From: Dyella_D sp052115385
GTDB taxonomy: Bacteria; Pseudomonadota; Gammaproteobacteria; Xanthomonadales; Rhodanobacteraceae
Direction: 5' to 3'
DNA length: 64,000 nt
Assembly (NCBI RefSeq): GCF_052115385.1
Contig: NZ_JBFRGP010000002.1
Coordinates: 62,001 to 126,000, forward strand
The notes beneath the pieces were generated by a model that searched no databases, had not been told where the DNA came from, and saw only the letters and a program-made list of their open reading frames with translations. Positions 16,554 to 25,895 of this stretch are shown piece by piece. The position numbers and the translations under genes are program-made. Position 1 is the stretch's first letter; every line of letters begins with the position of its first letter.

Positions 16554-18434
16554 ATGAAACGACATCTCGTCCGTATTCCGATCATGGCCATCGCCGCAGT
16601 GATGGCGATGCCGCTCGCTTACGCCCATGCCGGCATGGATGCCGCTTGGGCTACCCCGCAAGGAACGCTCGATAGCACCAGGATCCATCGCTTCATCGTT
16701 ACCTATCGGCAAGGCAGCACCGAAGCCGACGATCAGCGTGCCGCCGTGCAGAACGTGAGTGCTGCTCTCAGCCGTAGCGGACTGGACAAACTCATGCTCC
16801 GGGGCTCGGGTACCGGGCGGCTGACCGCCCACCATGTGCGCAAGCTTGCCTTGGGCAGCGACCTGATCAGCGTGTCGCAGCCACTGGACGATGCGCAGGC
16901 GCGCAGCCTGATGCAGGCCATCGCAGCCGACCCTGCCGTGCTGCACGTCGAGCGTGACGTCCGCTTGCATACACAGGCTGTTCGGCGGGATGCAGCCGGC
17001 GCATCGCCACGAGCCTTGGTGCCCAACCATCATCCGTTTTCCAGCATCCGCTGGAACTACAGCGACCCGCGCGGCGGCGCCAATATCGAGAAGGCCTGGG
17101 AACTCGCCGATGGCAAGGACGTCGTCGTCGCCGTACTGGATACGGGCATCACGCGGCATCCCGATCTGGATCTTTCATTGGCGAATGCTGGCTACGACTT
17201 TATCCGCGACGCCTTGACCTCGGGTCGTGCGACGGATGATCGCGCTCCGGGCGGCTGGGATCCGGGCGACTGGAGCGATACCTCGGACTATGAAGTCTGC
17301 TTCGATGGTCCTGGCGGGGAAGCAAGCAGCTGGCACGGTACGCGGGTTGCGGGAATCGTCGCAGGGCTGCCTGGCGGCGCGGATCGAAGCTTGGGTATTG
17401 CCCATCGGGCGAAAGTGTTGCCGGTCCGTGTGGCGGGGCATTGCGGAGCGGGTTACTTGTCGGACATCACCGACGCCATCCTGTGGGCAGCGGGTGGGCA
17501 TGTCCGGGGCGTTCCGGACAATCAGCATCCGGCACAAGTCATCAACCTGGGTGTAGGTGACCGGTTCGAAGATGGCTGCACGGAAACCTTCAGCCTGCAG
17601 AGCGCCATCGCCGAAGCCAATCGCCGCGGTACGGTGGTGATCGCTCCCGCTGGAAACTTCGGCGGCGATGTGGCCCTGGCGGTTCCGGCGAGCTGTCCCG
17701 GCGTCATCGCCGTTGCTGCCAGCGGCTTTACGGGCGAACGTGTGGCCGACTCCAGCTTCGGTTCGGGTATTGCGCTTGCCGCCCCCGGCGGTCGTGGGTC
17801 GATCGATGGCGCGCTGAATGGATTCATCTGGTCCACATCCAACCAGGGGGCGACGGTGCCAGCCGAAGCCGGCTATAGCGGTTCCAGCGGTACGGGATTG
17901 GCGGCTGCCCATGTCGCCGGTGTCGCTGCGCTGATGATCAGCGCCGTCAAGCAGGCCGGTCTCCCGGCGCTTTCCCCCGAGCAGATACGCGAACTGCTGG
18001 TTGATACCGCGCGTGTTTTCCCGGTTGCGCCGGACCGGCCGATCGGCGCTGGTATCGTGGATGCTCGGGCGGCGGTGGCGAAAGCCTTGTACAGGGACAC
18101 GCAGGTCGAGCCCATCAGCCAGCTGGAGCGTGGCGTGCTGCGTCTGGAACAGTCCATCGCCGAAGGTGACAGCCTGCTCTATGCCATCGAGGTTCCGTCG
18201 ACCGCACGCTACCTCCATCTGCGCACATTCGGAGGAACGGGCAACGCCACGCTGTATGCGAAGTCGTCTGCAGCGCCTGCGGCGGATGGCGCGGATGCGG
18301 ATGCCAGCGCGGATCACCCGGGCAATCATGAAGCGATCGTGATATCTCGGCCGCAGGCAGGCACCTGGTATCTGCGTGTCCGCGCCAGGCAGGCGGTGAG
18401 CAAGCTGGCCGTGCTTGGCAACTACTCGCTTTAA
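16554..18434 (+). CDS. subtilisin-like S8 family protein lacking the catalytic serine
   Basis: 626 residues with a signal peptide (to about residue 26, ending LAYAHA), an inhibitor-like propeptide (about 30-135) and an S8 domain (about 160-510). The catalytic Asp196 (AVLDTGITRHPD), His261 (SSWHGTRVAGIVAG) and oxyanion Asn368 (APAGNFGG) are in place. In the serine motif, normally GTS-M-A, the codon at 17895-17897 is GGA, giving SGTGLAAAHVAG with Gly448 instead of Ser. About 115 residues after it form a P-domain-like C-terminus. The enzyme is predicted to be inactive or to have another role. It follows the broken adhesin by 150 bases and may have processed or displayed it. Confidence 0.9.
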   Translation: MKRHLVRIPIMAIAAVMAMPLAYAHAGMDAAWATPQGTLDSTRIHRFIVTYRQGSTEADDQRAAVQNVSAALSRSGLDKLMLRGSGTGRLTAHHVRKLALGSDLISVSQPLDDAQARSLMQAIAADPAVLHVERDVRLHTQAVRRDAAGASPRALVPNHHPFSSIRWNYSDPRGGANIEKAWELADGKDVVVAVLDTGITRHPDLDLSLANAGYDFIRDALTSGRATDDRAPGGWDPGDWSDTSDYEVCFDGPGGEASSWHGTRVAGIVAGLPGGADRSLGIAHRAKVLPVRVAGHCGAGYLSDITDAILWAAGGHVRGVPDNQHPAQVINLGVGDRFEDGCTETFSLQSAIAEANRRGTVVIAPAGNFGGDVALAVPASCPGVIAVAASGFTGERVADSSFGSGIALAAPGGRGSIDGALNGFIWSTSNQGATVPAEAGYSGSSGTGLAAAHVAGVAALMISAVKQAGLPALSPEQIRELLVDTARVFPVAPDRPIGAGIVDARAAVAKALYRDTQVEPISQLERGVLRLEQSIAEGDSLLYAIEVPSTARYLHLRTFGGTGNATLYAKSSAAPAADGADADASADHPGNHEAIVISRPQAGTWYLRVRARQAVSKLAVLGNYSL

Positions 18435-18709
18435 GTCTGCCCGTGTGTGCTTGCGAATCCCGGTTCGCACCGGGGTTCGTCTGGCTTTGCCATCGATGTG
18501 GATGTCTATACGGCCGAACGCATGAGCTTATGCGCATCGATCATTTCGCCGCCCGTGGAAAACCCGGCAACCTGCCTCGGCAGCCCATCCGGACGAACGG
18601 AGCCCTAGCACGCCGCTGACGCTCTCTGAATGTGCGGCATGGGACAAAGCCGTCAGGGCGGGGGTGCGCGAGCGCCCCCGCCATCCGCATCCGCCACTGG
18701 AGCCCGACC

Positions 18710-19717
18710 TTGAAATCCCCAGGCCCGACCCTGCTCCTTGCCATCGCCGGCCTCGTCCTTGGCGCCAGCGTCCATGCCCAGGACGTCCGCCTGCTCAACG
18801 TATCCTTCGATCCCACCCGCGAGCTCTACAAGGACGCCGACACCGCCTTCGCCGCCTCCTGGAAGCGCCAGACCGGCAAGGAGCTGCGCATCACCACCTC
18901 CAACGGCGGCTCGGGCAAGCAATCGCGCGCGGTGCAGGACGGCCTGGAGGCCGACGTGGTCACCCTGGCCCTGGCCTGGGACATCGACGTGCTGGCTGAC
19001 CGCGGCCTGCTCGCCAAGGATTGGCAGGCGCGCCTGCCCGAGCACAGCACGCCCTACACCTCGAACGTGGTGTTCCTGGTGCGCAAGGGCAATCCCAAGG
19101 CTATCCGCGACTGGTCGGACCTGGTCCGCGACGGCATTCAGGTGATCACCCCCAATCCCAAGACCTCCGGCGGCGCACGCTGGAACTTCCTGGCCGCCTG
19201 GGGCTGGGCCCAGCGGCAGCCCGGCGGCAACGCGGACAAGGCGCGCGCCTACGTCGCCCAGCTGTACAAGCACGTGCCGGTGCTCGATACCGGCGCGCGC
19301 GGCGCCACCAACACCTTCGTCCAGCGCGGCATCGGCGACGTGCTGATCGCCTGGGAAAGCGAGGCGCTGCAGGCGCGGCAGGAGCTGGGCGCGGACAAGT
19401 TCGACGTGGTCGTGCCCTCGCTGACCATCCTGGCCGAGCCGCCGGTGGCGGTGGTGGACAAGGTGGTCGACAAGCACGGCACCCGCGCCGTGGCCGAGGC
19501 TTACCTCAAGTTCCTGTACTCGCCGGAAGGCCAGGCCCTGGTGGCGAAGCACTACTACCGGCCCCGCGATGCCGCCGCGGCGGCGAAGTACGCAACGACG
19601 TTCCCGCCGGTGAAGACCTTCACCCTGGCCGAGCAGTTCGGCGACTGGCGCAAGGCGCAGGCCACCTATTTCGCCGACGGCGGCATCTACGACCAGCTCA
19701 GCGAAGCAGGGCACTGA
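18710..19717 (+). CDS. sbp: sulfate ABC transporter, periplasmic substrate-binding protein
   Basis: 335 residues from TTG 18710, chosen because GGAG precedes it and the protein then opens with a signal peptide (LLLAIAGLVLGASVHAQ). The sulfate-binding signature NVSFDPTRELY, then TTSNGGSGKQSRAVQDGLEADVV, and later NPKTSGGARWNFLAAWG identify the Sbp/CysP family. It captures sulfate in the periplasm for the CysTWA importer, whose genes follow within 5 bases or overlap. The 275-base region upstream holds a palindrome CGCAT-GAGCTT-ATGCG at 18519-18534 that could be a regulator site, but I cannot assign it to CysB. Confidence 0.95.
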   Translation: MKSPGPTLLLAIAGLVLGASVHAQDVRLLNVSFDPTRELYKDADTAFAASWKRQTGKELRITTSNGGSGKQSRAVQDGLEADVVTLALAWDIDVLADRGLLAKDWQARLPEHSTPYTSNVVFLVRKGNPKAIRDWSDLVRDGIQVITPNPKTSGGARWNFLAAWGWAQRQPGGNADKARAYVAQLYKHVPVLDTGARGATNTFVQRGIGDVLIAWESEALQARQELGADKFDVVVPSLTILAEPPVAVVDKVVDKHGTRAVAEAYLKFLYSPEGQALVAKHYYRPRDAAAAAKYATTFPPVKTFTLAEQFGDWRKAQATYFADGGIYDQLSEAGH

Positions 19718-19721
19718 CACC

Positions 19722-20546
19722 ATGGCCCGCTGCGCCTTGCCAGGATTCGGCCTCAGCCTGGGCATCACGCTGGCCTGGCTGGGCGGGATCGTGCTGCTGC
19801 CGCTGACGGCGCTGGCCTGGAAGGCGGCCAGCCTGGGGCCCTCCGCATGGTGGTCGCACCTGGGCACGCGCCGCGTGCTGCTGGCCTTGCAACTGAGTTT
19901 CGGCGGCGCGCTGGTCGCCGCCGCGATCGACCTGCTGCTCGGCCTGCTGCTGGCCTGGGTGCTGGTGCGTTACCGCTTCCCGCTGCGCCGCGTCTGCGAT
20001 GCGCTGATCGACCTGCCGTTCGCGCTGCCCACTGCCGTGGCCGGCATCGCACTCACCGCGCTGTATGCGCCGAACGGCTGGATCGGGCACCTGCTGCAGC
20101 CGCTCGGCGTGCAGGTGGCCTATACGCGCCTGGGCGTGCTGCTGGCCATGGTGTTCGTCGGCCTGCCGTTCGTGGTGCGCACCTTGCAGCCGGTGATCGA
20201 AAGCCTGGAGCGCGAAGTGGAAGAGGCGGCGCTCACACTCGGCGCCTCGCCCTGGCAAAGCTTCCGCCGCGTGCTGCTGCCGCTGCTCGCGCCGACCTTG
20301 CTGACCGGCTTCGCGCTGGCGCTGGCGCGCGCGGTAGGCGAGTACGGCTCGGTCATCTACATCTCCGGCAACCTGCCGATGCGCACCGAAATCGTGCCGC
20401 TGCTGATCGTGCAGAAGATCGATGCCGGCGACGACACCGCGCCGGCGGCGCTGCTGGGTGCAGTGATGCTCGCGGTGTCGCTGCTGGTGCTGCTGGCGGT
20501 GAACGGGCTGCAGCGCTGGAGCCGGCGCTGGAGCGGGGTGTCCTGA
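19722..20546 (+). CDS. cysT: sulfate ABC transporter permease CysT
   Basis: 274 residues, a membrane protein with about six helices. The EAA loop typical of binding-protein-dependent permeases is LEREVEEAALTLGASPWQSFRRVLLP. It forms the sulfate/thiosulfate channel with CysW. It starts 5 bases after sbp, and its TGA overlaps the CysW ATG. It is also called CysU. Confidence 0.95.
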   Translation: MARCALPGFGLSLGITLAWLGGIVLLPLTALAWKAASLGPSAWWSHLGTRRVLLALQLSFGGALVAAAIDLLLGLLLAWVLVRYRFPLRRVCDALIDLPFALPTAVAGIALTALYAPNGWIGHLLQPLGVQVAYTRLGVLLAMVFVGLPFVVRTLQPVIESLEREVEEAALTLGASPWQSFRRVLLPLLAPTLLTGFALALARAVGEYGSVIYISGNLPMRTEIVPLLIVQKIDAGDDTAPAALLGAVMLAVSLLVLLAVNGLQRWSRRWSGVS

Positions 20547-21442
20547 TGGTCGCCGTGGCTGCCCATGTCACCAACTCTCCCGCCAGCCGCTCGCGCAGCG
20601 GGCGCTGGCGCCACGGCGTGCTGATCGCACTGGCCTTGCTGTGCGTCGGCGGCCTGCTGGTGTTGCCGCTGCTGGCAGTGTTCGCCGAGGCGTTCGCCAA
20701 GGGCTGGGCGGTGTTCGCCGCTGCCGTGACGGACCCGGATGCGCTTGCCGCGGTGCGGCTGACCCTGACCGTCGCGACCATCGCCGTGCCGGCGAACACC
20801 GTGTTCGGCCTCGCTGCCGCCTGGTTGCTGACCCATCACCAGTTCCGCGGCAAGGCGCTGCTGGCGGCCCTGATCGACCTGCCGTTCTCGGTGTCGCCGG
20901 TGGTTGCCGGCCTGGTCTGCGTGCTGGTGTATGGCGTGCACGGCTGGTTCGGCGGCTGGCTGGAGGCGCACGGCCTGCGCATGATCTTCGCCTGGCCCGG
21001 CCTGGTGCTGGCCACGGTGTTCGTGGCGTTTCCGTTCGTCGCGCGCGAGCTGATCCCGCTGATGCAGGCGCAGGGCAGCGACGAGGAACTGGCGGCGCGC
21101 ACGCTCGGCGCAGGCGGCTGGCAGATCTTCTTCCGCGTCACCCTGCCCAGGATCCGCTGGGCCCTGCTGTACGGCGTGCTGCTATGCACCGCGCGCAGCA
21201 TGGGCGAGTTCGGTGCGGTGTCGGTGGTATCCGGGCACCTGCCGGGCCTTACCAATACGCTGCCGCTGCAGGTGGACCAGGTCTACAACGGTGGCAGCGA
21301 CAGCGCGATCGCCTCGTCCTTTGCGCTGGCCTCGCTGCTGGCTTGCCTGGGCCTGGTCACCCTGCTGGCCAAATGGCTGATGGAGTGGCGCCACGGCGGC
21401 GAACTCGCGCATTCCCTACGACGTCCCGAGCCTTCCGCATGA
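20546..21442 (+). CDS. cysW: sulfate ABC transporter permease CysW
   Basis: 298 residues from ATG 20546, which overlaps the cysT stop (TGATG). There are about six membrane helices. The permease loop reads DEELAARTLGAGGWQIFFRVTLPRI, and ARSMGEFGAVSVVSGHL is typical of CysW. It pairs with CysT in the sulfate channel. The next gene (cysA) overlaps by ATGA. All four genes form one translationally coupled operon. Confidence 0.95.
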   Translation: MVAVAAHVTNSPASRSRSGRWRHGVLIALALLCVGGLLVLPLLAVFAEAFAKGWAVFAAAVTDPDALAAVRLTLTVATIAVPANTVFGLAAAWLLTHHQFRGKALLAALIDLPFSVSPVVAGLVCVLVYGVHGWFGGWLEAHGLRMIFAWPGLVLATVFVAFPFVARELIPLMQAQGSDEELAARTLGAGGWQIFFRVTLPRIRWALLYGVLLCTARSMGEFGAVSVVSGHLPGLTNTLPLQVDQVYNGGSDSAIASSFALASLLACLGLVTLLAKWLMEWRHGGELAHSLRRPEPSA

Positions 21443-22593
21443 GCCTCTCGATCCGCCAACTGACCCGACGCTACGGCGCCTTCGCCGCGCTCGACGATTT
21501 CTCGCTCGATATCGCCGAAGGTGAATTCGTCGCGCTGCTGGGGCCGTCCGGTTCCGGCAAGAGCAGCTTGCTGCGCATCCTCGCCGGCCTGGACGATCCG
21601 GATCGCGGCGACGTACTGCGCGACGGCACCGACCTGCTGGCCCTGCCGGCGCAGCACCGCGGCATCGGCCTGGTGTTCCAGCACTACGCGCTGTTCCCGC
21701 ACATGACCGTGGCCGACAACATCGCCTTCGGCCTGCGCGTGCGTCCGCGTGCGCGTCGTCCTTCGCGGCGCGACATCGCTGCGCGCGTGGAGGATCTGCT
21801 GCGGCGCGTGCAACTGGAGGAACTGGGCCGCCGCTATCCGGCGCAGCTCTCCGGCGGCCAGCGCCAGCGCGTGGCGCTGGCGCGCGCGCTGGCAGTGGAG
21901 CCTTCGCTGCTGCTGCTCGACGAGCCGTTCGGCGCGCTCGACGCCCAGGTGCGCGGTTCGCTGCGCGTGTGGTTGCGCGAACTGCAGCGTTCGCTCGGCC
22001 TTACCACGGTGCTGGTCACGCACGACCAGGACGAGGCGCTGGAACTGGCCGACCGCGTGGTGGTGATGAACCGCGGACGCATCGAACAGGTCGGCGCGCC
22101 GGGCGAGATCTATCGCGAACCCGCCACGCCATTCGTGCACGGTTTCGTCGGCCGCGCCAATCGCATCCGCGGACACGTCGAGCGCGATCGCCTGCATCTG
22201 GGCGGGCATGTTTTCCAGGGCGAACTGCCCGCCGAACTGGCCGGCCGCGAAGTCGAGGCCTGGCTGCGTCCGGAACATCTGGCGCTGGCTCCCCGCGGCC
22301 TGGCCGGATGGGCCGGGCGGCTGCAGTACCTGGATCTGGCCGGCCCCGTGGCCCGGGCGCGGCTGTCCATGCATGGCGAGGGGCTGGTGCTGGATGCCGA
22401 ATGGAACGCCGCCGAGGTCGCCGCGCATGCCCTGGCGGTCGGGGACGTGGTGACGGTGCAGCCGCGTGAATTCACCCTGTTCACCGATGCGGCCGCCGGC
22501 GCCCGGCGCCACCGCTTCGTGCCGGCTCCCGCCGGCCCCCATGTCGATTCGCACCCGATCGATTTCGCCGCCTGGCTGCATCGCAAAGCCTGA
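21439..22593 (+). CDS. cysA: sulfate ABC transporter ATPase CysA
   Basis: 384 residues. The ABC domain has Walker A GPSGSGKSS, Q-loop FQHYALFPHMTV, signature LSGGQRQRVALARALA, Walker B LLLLDEPFGALDAQ and His in VTHDQDEA. The C-terminal 140 residues are a TOBE-like regulatory domain. It energises sulfate import through CysTW. ATG 21439 overlaps the cysW stop. No Rho-independent terminator is seen after it. Confidence 0.96.
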   Translation: MSLSIRQLTRRYGAFAALDDFSLDIAEGEFVALLGPSGSGKSSLLRILAGLDDPDRGDVLRDGTDLLALPAQHRGIGLVFQHYALFPHMTVADNIAFGLRVRPRARRPSRRDIAARVEDLLRRVQLEELGRRYPAQLSGGQRQRVALARALAVEPSLLLLDEPFGALDAQVRGSLRVWLRELQRSLGLTTVLVTHDQDEALELADRVVVMNRGRIEQVGAPGEIYREPATPFVHGFVGRANRIRGHVERDRLHLGGHVFQGELPAELAGREVEAWLRPEHLALAPRGLAGWAGRLQYLDLAGPVARARLSMHGEGLVLDAEWNAAEVAAHALAVGDVVTVQPREFTLFTDAAAGARRHRFVPAPAGPHVDSHPIDFAAWLHRKA

Positions 22594-23232
22594 GCGCCCG
22601 GCCCGCACCCTCCGCGAAGCTGCGGCGGAGTGCCGCACAAGGTCGGTTTTGGCCACAGGTCCACCATCGCGATAATAGGCCGTTGTCATGGCCGGAATGC
22701 GTCGTCCGTGTTTCCTGCGCCCCCACGTATGAATTCACGGCGAAACGTCCGAAATTTGGCCCTTAGTCTTTCCGGGAGCTTGCGTCCGCCCATGCGGATA
22801 GACGTCCTTTCACGACGGGCGGGGCCGGCCAGGAATTATTCCTATGACCAATGGTCTAGCCGTCCGCCATGGCACGCTTTTTTCTTACGTCATCCGCAGG
22901 ACAGATAACGGATGCACACTGACGCCAGCCCTTGGAGCGTGGCAAAATAGGTGTCCGGACGCGGTGGATTCTTCTTGGGCCCGATCTCTCGCCCAGCTCA
23001 CGCCACGAATCGAGCGTGAAGCGCATCACACATTTCAAGACTTGCTTCTTTGTTACCGGTCCGGCGACGTAACCCGCAGGCTTTTTCGTTCGATCATTGC
23101 AGCTTGATGCCCTTGCCGTCGGAAAGCAGGACGCCGGGGAGGCGACCGATGCAGGGCTGACGATCCAGCGATTAAGCACAGGCGGCCGACGACAACGGTC
23201 GGAGGACGATGGCGACGACGGGGAGGGAGGCT
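22594..23232. other. gene-free stretch between cysA and the MASE1 sensor
   Basis: About 640 bases, slightly lower in GC than the surroundings. Short open frames cross it but none has a good ribosome site or a recognisable product. It includes a perfect 13-base palindrome at 22831-22843 and ends in a strong ribosome site (GGGAGGGAGG) for the next gene. Confidence 0.5.
22831..22843. promoter_or_regulatory. candidate operator palindrome AGGAATTATTCCT
   Basis: Perfect 6-1-6 palindrome in an otherwise unstructured region about 390 bases upstream of the MASE1 gene. The form is reminiscent of sites bound by LuxR/NarL-type regulators, but I cannot name the regulator. Confidence 0.3.
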
Positions 23233-24891
23233 ATGCAGGAGGAATCGATCCGGTTCGTATGGTGGCGCCACCTGCTGGTGGCCGTCGGCTATGCCGCCGC
23301 CTACGTCTTGCTGCGCAGTGTTTCGGTATCCAACTGGAACCTGCCGGCCAGCCTGCGTCTTGCCGCACTGCTGCTGGTGCCCATGCGTTACTGGCCCGCC
23401 CTGGTACTGGGCGAGGCGATGCCGGTCGCCTATCAGGCCTGGCTCAGCCACGGGATGTTCGGTTGGGCCTGGGCGAGTTTCGCCGCGTTCCCGCCGATGG
23501 CGCTGTGCGCACCATTCATGGCCTGGTTCCGCCGGCGCATGACCGTCATGCAGGCGGATGGACGCGTCGATATCCCCGCGGTGTTGATCGCCGCCCTGGC
23601 CTGCGCCGTGCTGACCGCGGCGGGCAACGTCGCCGCACTGGCCTCGGTGCATCTGCCCGCAGGACAGCCTGCGCCGGCCATCACGGCACGTATCGTATTC
23701 GGCTATTTCCTCGGCAATTACCTGGGTGCGCTGACCCTGGCCCCGCTGGCACTGGCGGTGCGCGGCTGGCTGGCCGGTACGCGTCCGGCCGCGGCCTGGG
23801 CGACGCTGCGCCGCACCGGGCTGCTGCGCGATAGCGCGATGAGCCTGCTGCTCCCGCTGACCGCACTGGCCGGCATCGGCTACGCCAGCGAGAACGCGGA
23901 TGCCATGCAGGTGTGCCGCATCGCGATGTTCGTGCCGGTGGCCTGGCTCACCATGCGCCACGGCTGGCGCGGCGCGGCCTTCGGCGGAGCTGCGGCCAGC
24001 TGCGCGGTGGCGCTCACTTCTACCATCGTGCGCGATCCGTCGGTGATCCAGGCCCAGGCGATCATCGCCTTCGCCATCTCCACCTTGCTGATGCTCGGCA
24101 CGCGCCTGGCCCATACGGTAAACGGCGAAGTCAACACGCAGCGCGAACGCATCGACCGCGAATACGGCCTGCTGCTCGCGCAGCAGGGCCTGTACCAGGA
24201 AGAGCTGCGCATGAAGCACGCGGCGGAAGCGCTGGAGCAGGTACGCCAGTCCATGCGCGACATGCAGAATCGCCTGCTCGATCACCTGCGCGATCGCATC
24301 CCCGCCAACGAGGAGCGCGCCTATTCGCGCCAGGCCGCACTGGCCCAGCACGAGATGCATCGCCTCACCAATGCGCTGTATCCGCGCGTGTGGCGTGAGC
24401 AGGGCGAAACGTCGACGGGGCAGCTGCGCGACGGTCCGGTGGCGATGGCCGCGGCGGCGATCGGCGCCACTTACGAATGCGAGCTGGTCGGCCAGGATCT
24501 GGAGCATCTGGCCTCCGACGTGCACATGACGCTTTATCGCCTCGCCGGCGAGTCGCTGGTGTATGCGCTGAGCCGCCAGCCGACCCGCCATGTGGATCTG
24601 GTGATCCGCGGTGGCCATAGCCAGGGTGCGCGCTGGGTGGTGATGCGCATGGATTGCCATCGCGCGTCGGCGACCGACGGCGGCATGCGCCTGGCGCAGG
24701 ACCAGTGGAAGAAGGCGATGTCGCTGCTCGGAACCGGCGGGCAGGGGATCGAGACGATCCGCGAGCGCGCGCAGATTTACGGCGGCGATGCGCATGTGCG
24801 GGAGAATCCGCTGGGCTTGCGGGTGACGATCCTGCTGCACGATGCGTTGCGGGTGAATCGGACGGATGCGACGAGGGTGTCGATTCCCTGA
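23233..24891 (+). CDS. MASE1-type membrane sensor with degenerate kinase ATPase domain
   Basis: 552 residues from ATG 23233, set by GGGAGGGAGG at 23221-23230. About eight membrane helices (residues 15-295) resemble a MASE1 sensor module. A coiled segment follows (about 300-370, RERIDREYGLLLAQQGLYQEELRMKHAAEALEQ is charged and helical). The C-terminal 170 residues look like an HATPase: the segment LLGTGGQGIETIRERAQIYGGD matches the G-box region of NarX/LytS-like kinases. No clear His-box (ARELHD type) or N-box is visible, so catalysis is doubtful. No response regulator is adjacent. Confidence 0.7.
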   Translation: MQEESIRFVWWRHLLVAVGYAAAYVLLRSVSVSNWNLPASLRLAALLLVPMRYWPALVLGEAMPVAYQAWLSHGMFGWAWASFAAFPPMALCAPFMAWFRRRMTVMQADGRVDIPAVLIAALACAVLTAAGNVAALASVHLPAGQPAPAITARIVFGYFLGNYLGALTLAPLALAVRGWLAGTRPAAAWATLRRTGLLRDSAMSLLLPLTALAGIGYASENADAMQVCRIAMFVPVAWLTMRHGWRGAAFGGAAASCAVALTSTIVRDPSVIQAQAIIAFAISTLLMLGTRLAHTVNGEVNTQRERIDREYGLLLAQQGLYQEELRMKHAAEALEQVRQSMRDMQNRLLDHLRDRIPANEERAYSRQAALAQHEMHRLTNALYPRVWREQGETSTGQLRDGPVAMAAAAIGATYECELVGQDLEHLASDVHMTLYRLAGESLVYALSRQPTRHVDLVIRGGHSQGARWVVMRMDCHRASATDGGMRLAQDQWKKAMSLLGTGGQGIETIRERAQIYGGDAHVRENPLGLRVTILLHDALRVNRTDATRVSIP

Positions 24892-25065
24892 GTTTGGCGT
24901 CTGTGGTGGGTGGGCTTCGCCCCGGGGGGGGGCGTCGACGCTTCGCTTCTTTGTTCTTCTTTGTGGTGCTTGCGAGTCCATCGCACTGCTGTCTCTTCCC
25001 TCTGGGGGAGGGGGCGGGGCTCGGCCCACCCTCCGTCATTCCGGCGTAGGCTGGAATCCGCCATC
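24892..25065. other. short gene-free stretch after the MASE1 gene
   Basis: Contains a run of nine G (24927-24935) and a first partial copy of the CATTCCGGCGTAGG repeat (25037-25050) just ahead of the full copy at 25066. No gene is supported here. Confidence 0.4.
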
Positions 25066-25299
25066 GCTCGTCATTCCGGCGTAGGCCGGACGCGCGCGTA
25101 GCGCGAAGAACGCTCGCAGGGCGGCCCCGAAGGGGTGAGCGAAGCGAGTCATCCAGGAGTGGTATCGCCTGATTGTTGCGCTGACGCGAGGGTGTCTCGC
25201 CTTCGGCGAGTGTTTCGCCCCGCTGCCGCGGGCCGACTTACTTTCTCTTGCTTGCCCACCCCTCACCGCCGGCGCCAAGGGGACCCGAAGATCAAAAGC
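25066..25299. repeat. dispersed repeat of family C, internally deleted copy
   Basis: It begins GCTCGTCATTCCGGCGTAGG and contains GTAGCGCGAAGAACG, CGGCCCCGAAGGGGTGAGCGAAGCGA and CTCGCCTTCGGCGAGTGTTTCGCCCCGCTGCCGC-like segments. It ends with CCGCCGGCGCCAAGGGGACCC followed by GAAGATCAAAAGC. The same order occurs at 43963-44348, but there about 170 extra bases lie between TTGCTTGCCCA and CCCTCACCGCC. Frames through it are repeat-derived, not genes. Confidence 0.8.
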
Positions 25300-25381
25300 A
25301 ACGTCAAAAGCACGCGGAGCATCGGGCGTTGCCCTCGCTCTCGTTGCACGACGCTAAAGCGCGCTGTTTGAATCAGCACAG

Positions 25382-25413
25382 AAAAAGGCGCGGGTGATCT
25401 CGCCCGCGCCTTT
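25382..25413 (-). terminator. Rho-independent terminator of the 25.4-kb secreted protein gene
   Basis: Arms 25384-25394 and 25403-25413 (AAAGGCGCGGG and its complement) form a perfect 11-bp stem; read on the minus strand it ends in a T-run. It lies 24 bases past the stop codon of the minus-strand gene. Confidence 0.88.
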
Positions 25414-25436
25414 GATGCCGTATCGAAACAAGCGCG

Positions 25437-25895
25437 TCAGTTCACGCGCGAGCTGCACTCCACCGGATCATTGCAGGCTGCATCGACGGCCTGCATGGTC
25501 ATCACGCTGTTGGCCTGCGGCGTGATCTGGACCTTGACGTCGTTGTCCTGGTAGACGATCTCGCCCTGTGTATTGGCGGGGGCGGGTTGTGGGTCTTGTG
25601 GCGTGGCGACGCGCGAGGCGTCGGTGCCGATCGGCAGGACCAGGAAGCTGCCGCTTTGTGCGGCGAAGGCGGCGCGCACGTTGCCGTTGAGGTCGTTGAT
25701 CTGCACGTAGCGAATGCCGTTGCGTTCGAATACGTATACGTGCCAGCGCGGACTCGAACTCACATCCTGCGCATTAGGCCAGGCTTGACCCAGGCCATTC
25801 TGGTTGGCTGCCATGGCAGATCCGCAGACCGCCATTCCCGCGAGCAGCGCGATCGCTGCGAGCGCTTTGAAACCGTAAGTCGGCAGATGCCGCAT
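25437..25895 (-). CDS. small secreted protein of unknown function
   Basis: 152 residues from the ATG at 25895, set by GGAGGGG on the minus strand; a longer frame starting at 25961 lacks this support. A signal peptide ends near AMAA (about residue 30). The mature part holds the pattern SPRWHVYVFERNGIRYVQINDLNG followed by a short linker rich in Pro/Gln and a C-terminus with two cysteines (DAACNDPVECSSRVN). I do not recognise a family. It has its own terminator and stands alone. Confidence 0.75.
   Translation of the reverse strand: MRHLPTYGFKALAAIALLAGMAVCGSAMAANQNGLGQAWPNAQDVSSSPRWHVYVFERNGIRYVQINDLNGNVRAAFAAQSGSFLVLPIGTDASRVATPQDPQPAPANTQGEIVYQDNDVKVQITPQANSVMTMQAVDAACNDPVECSSRVN

Noticed and set aside
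22844..23107. An 87-codon frame between cysA and the MASE1 gene
   Set aside because: Odd composition, no ribosome site and no recognisable domain.
23100..23220. Resemblance to a cyclic-di-GMP (GEMM) riboswitch upstream of the MASE1 gene
   Set aside because: Only scattered words (GGACGC, ACCGATG) match; the GCAAAGCC core and the two-helix layout are absent.
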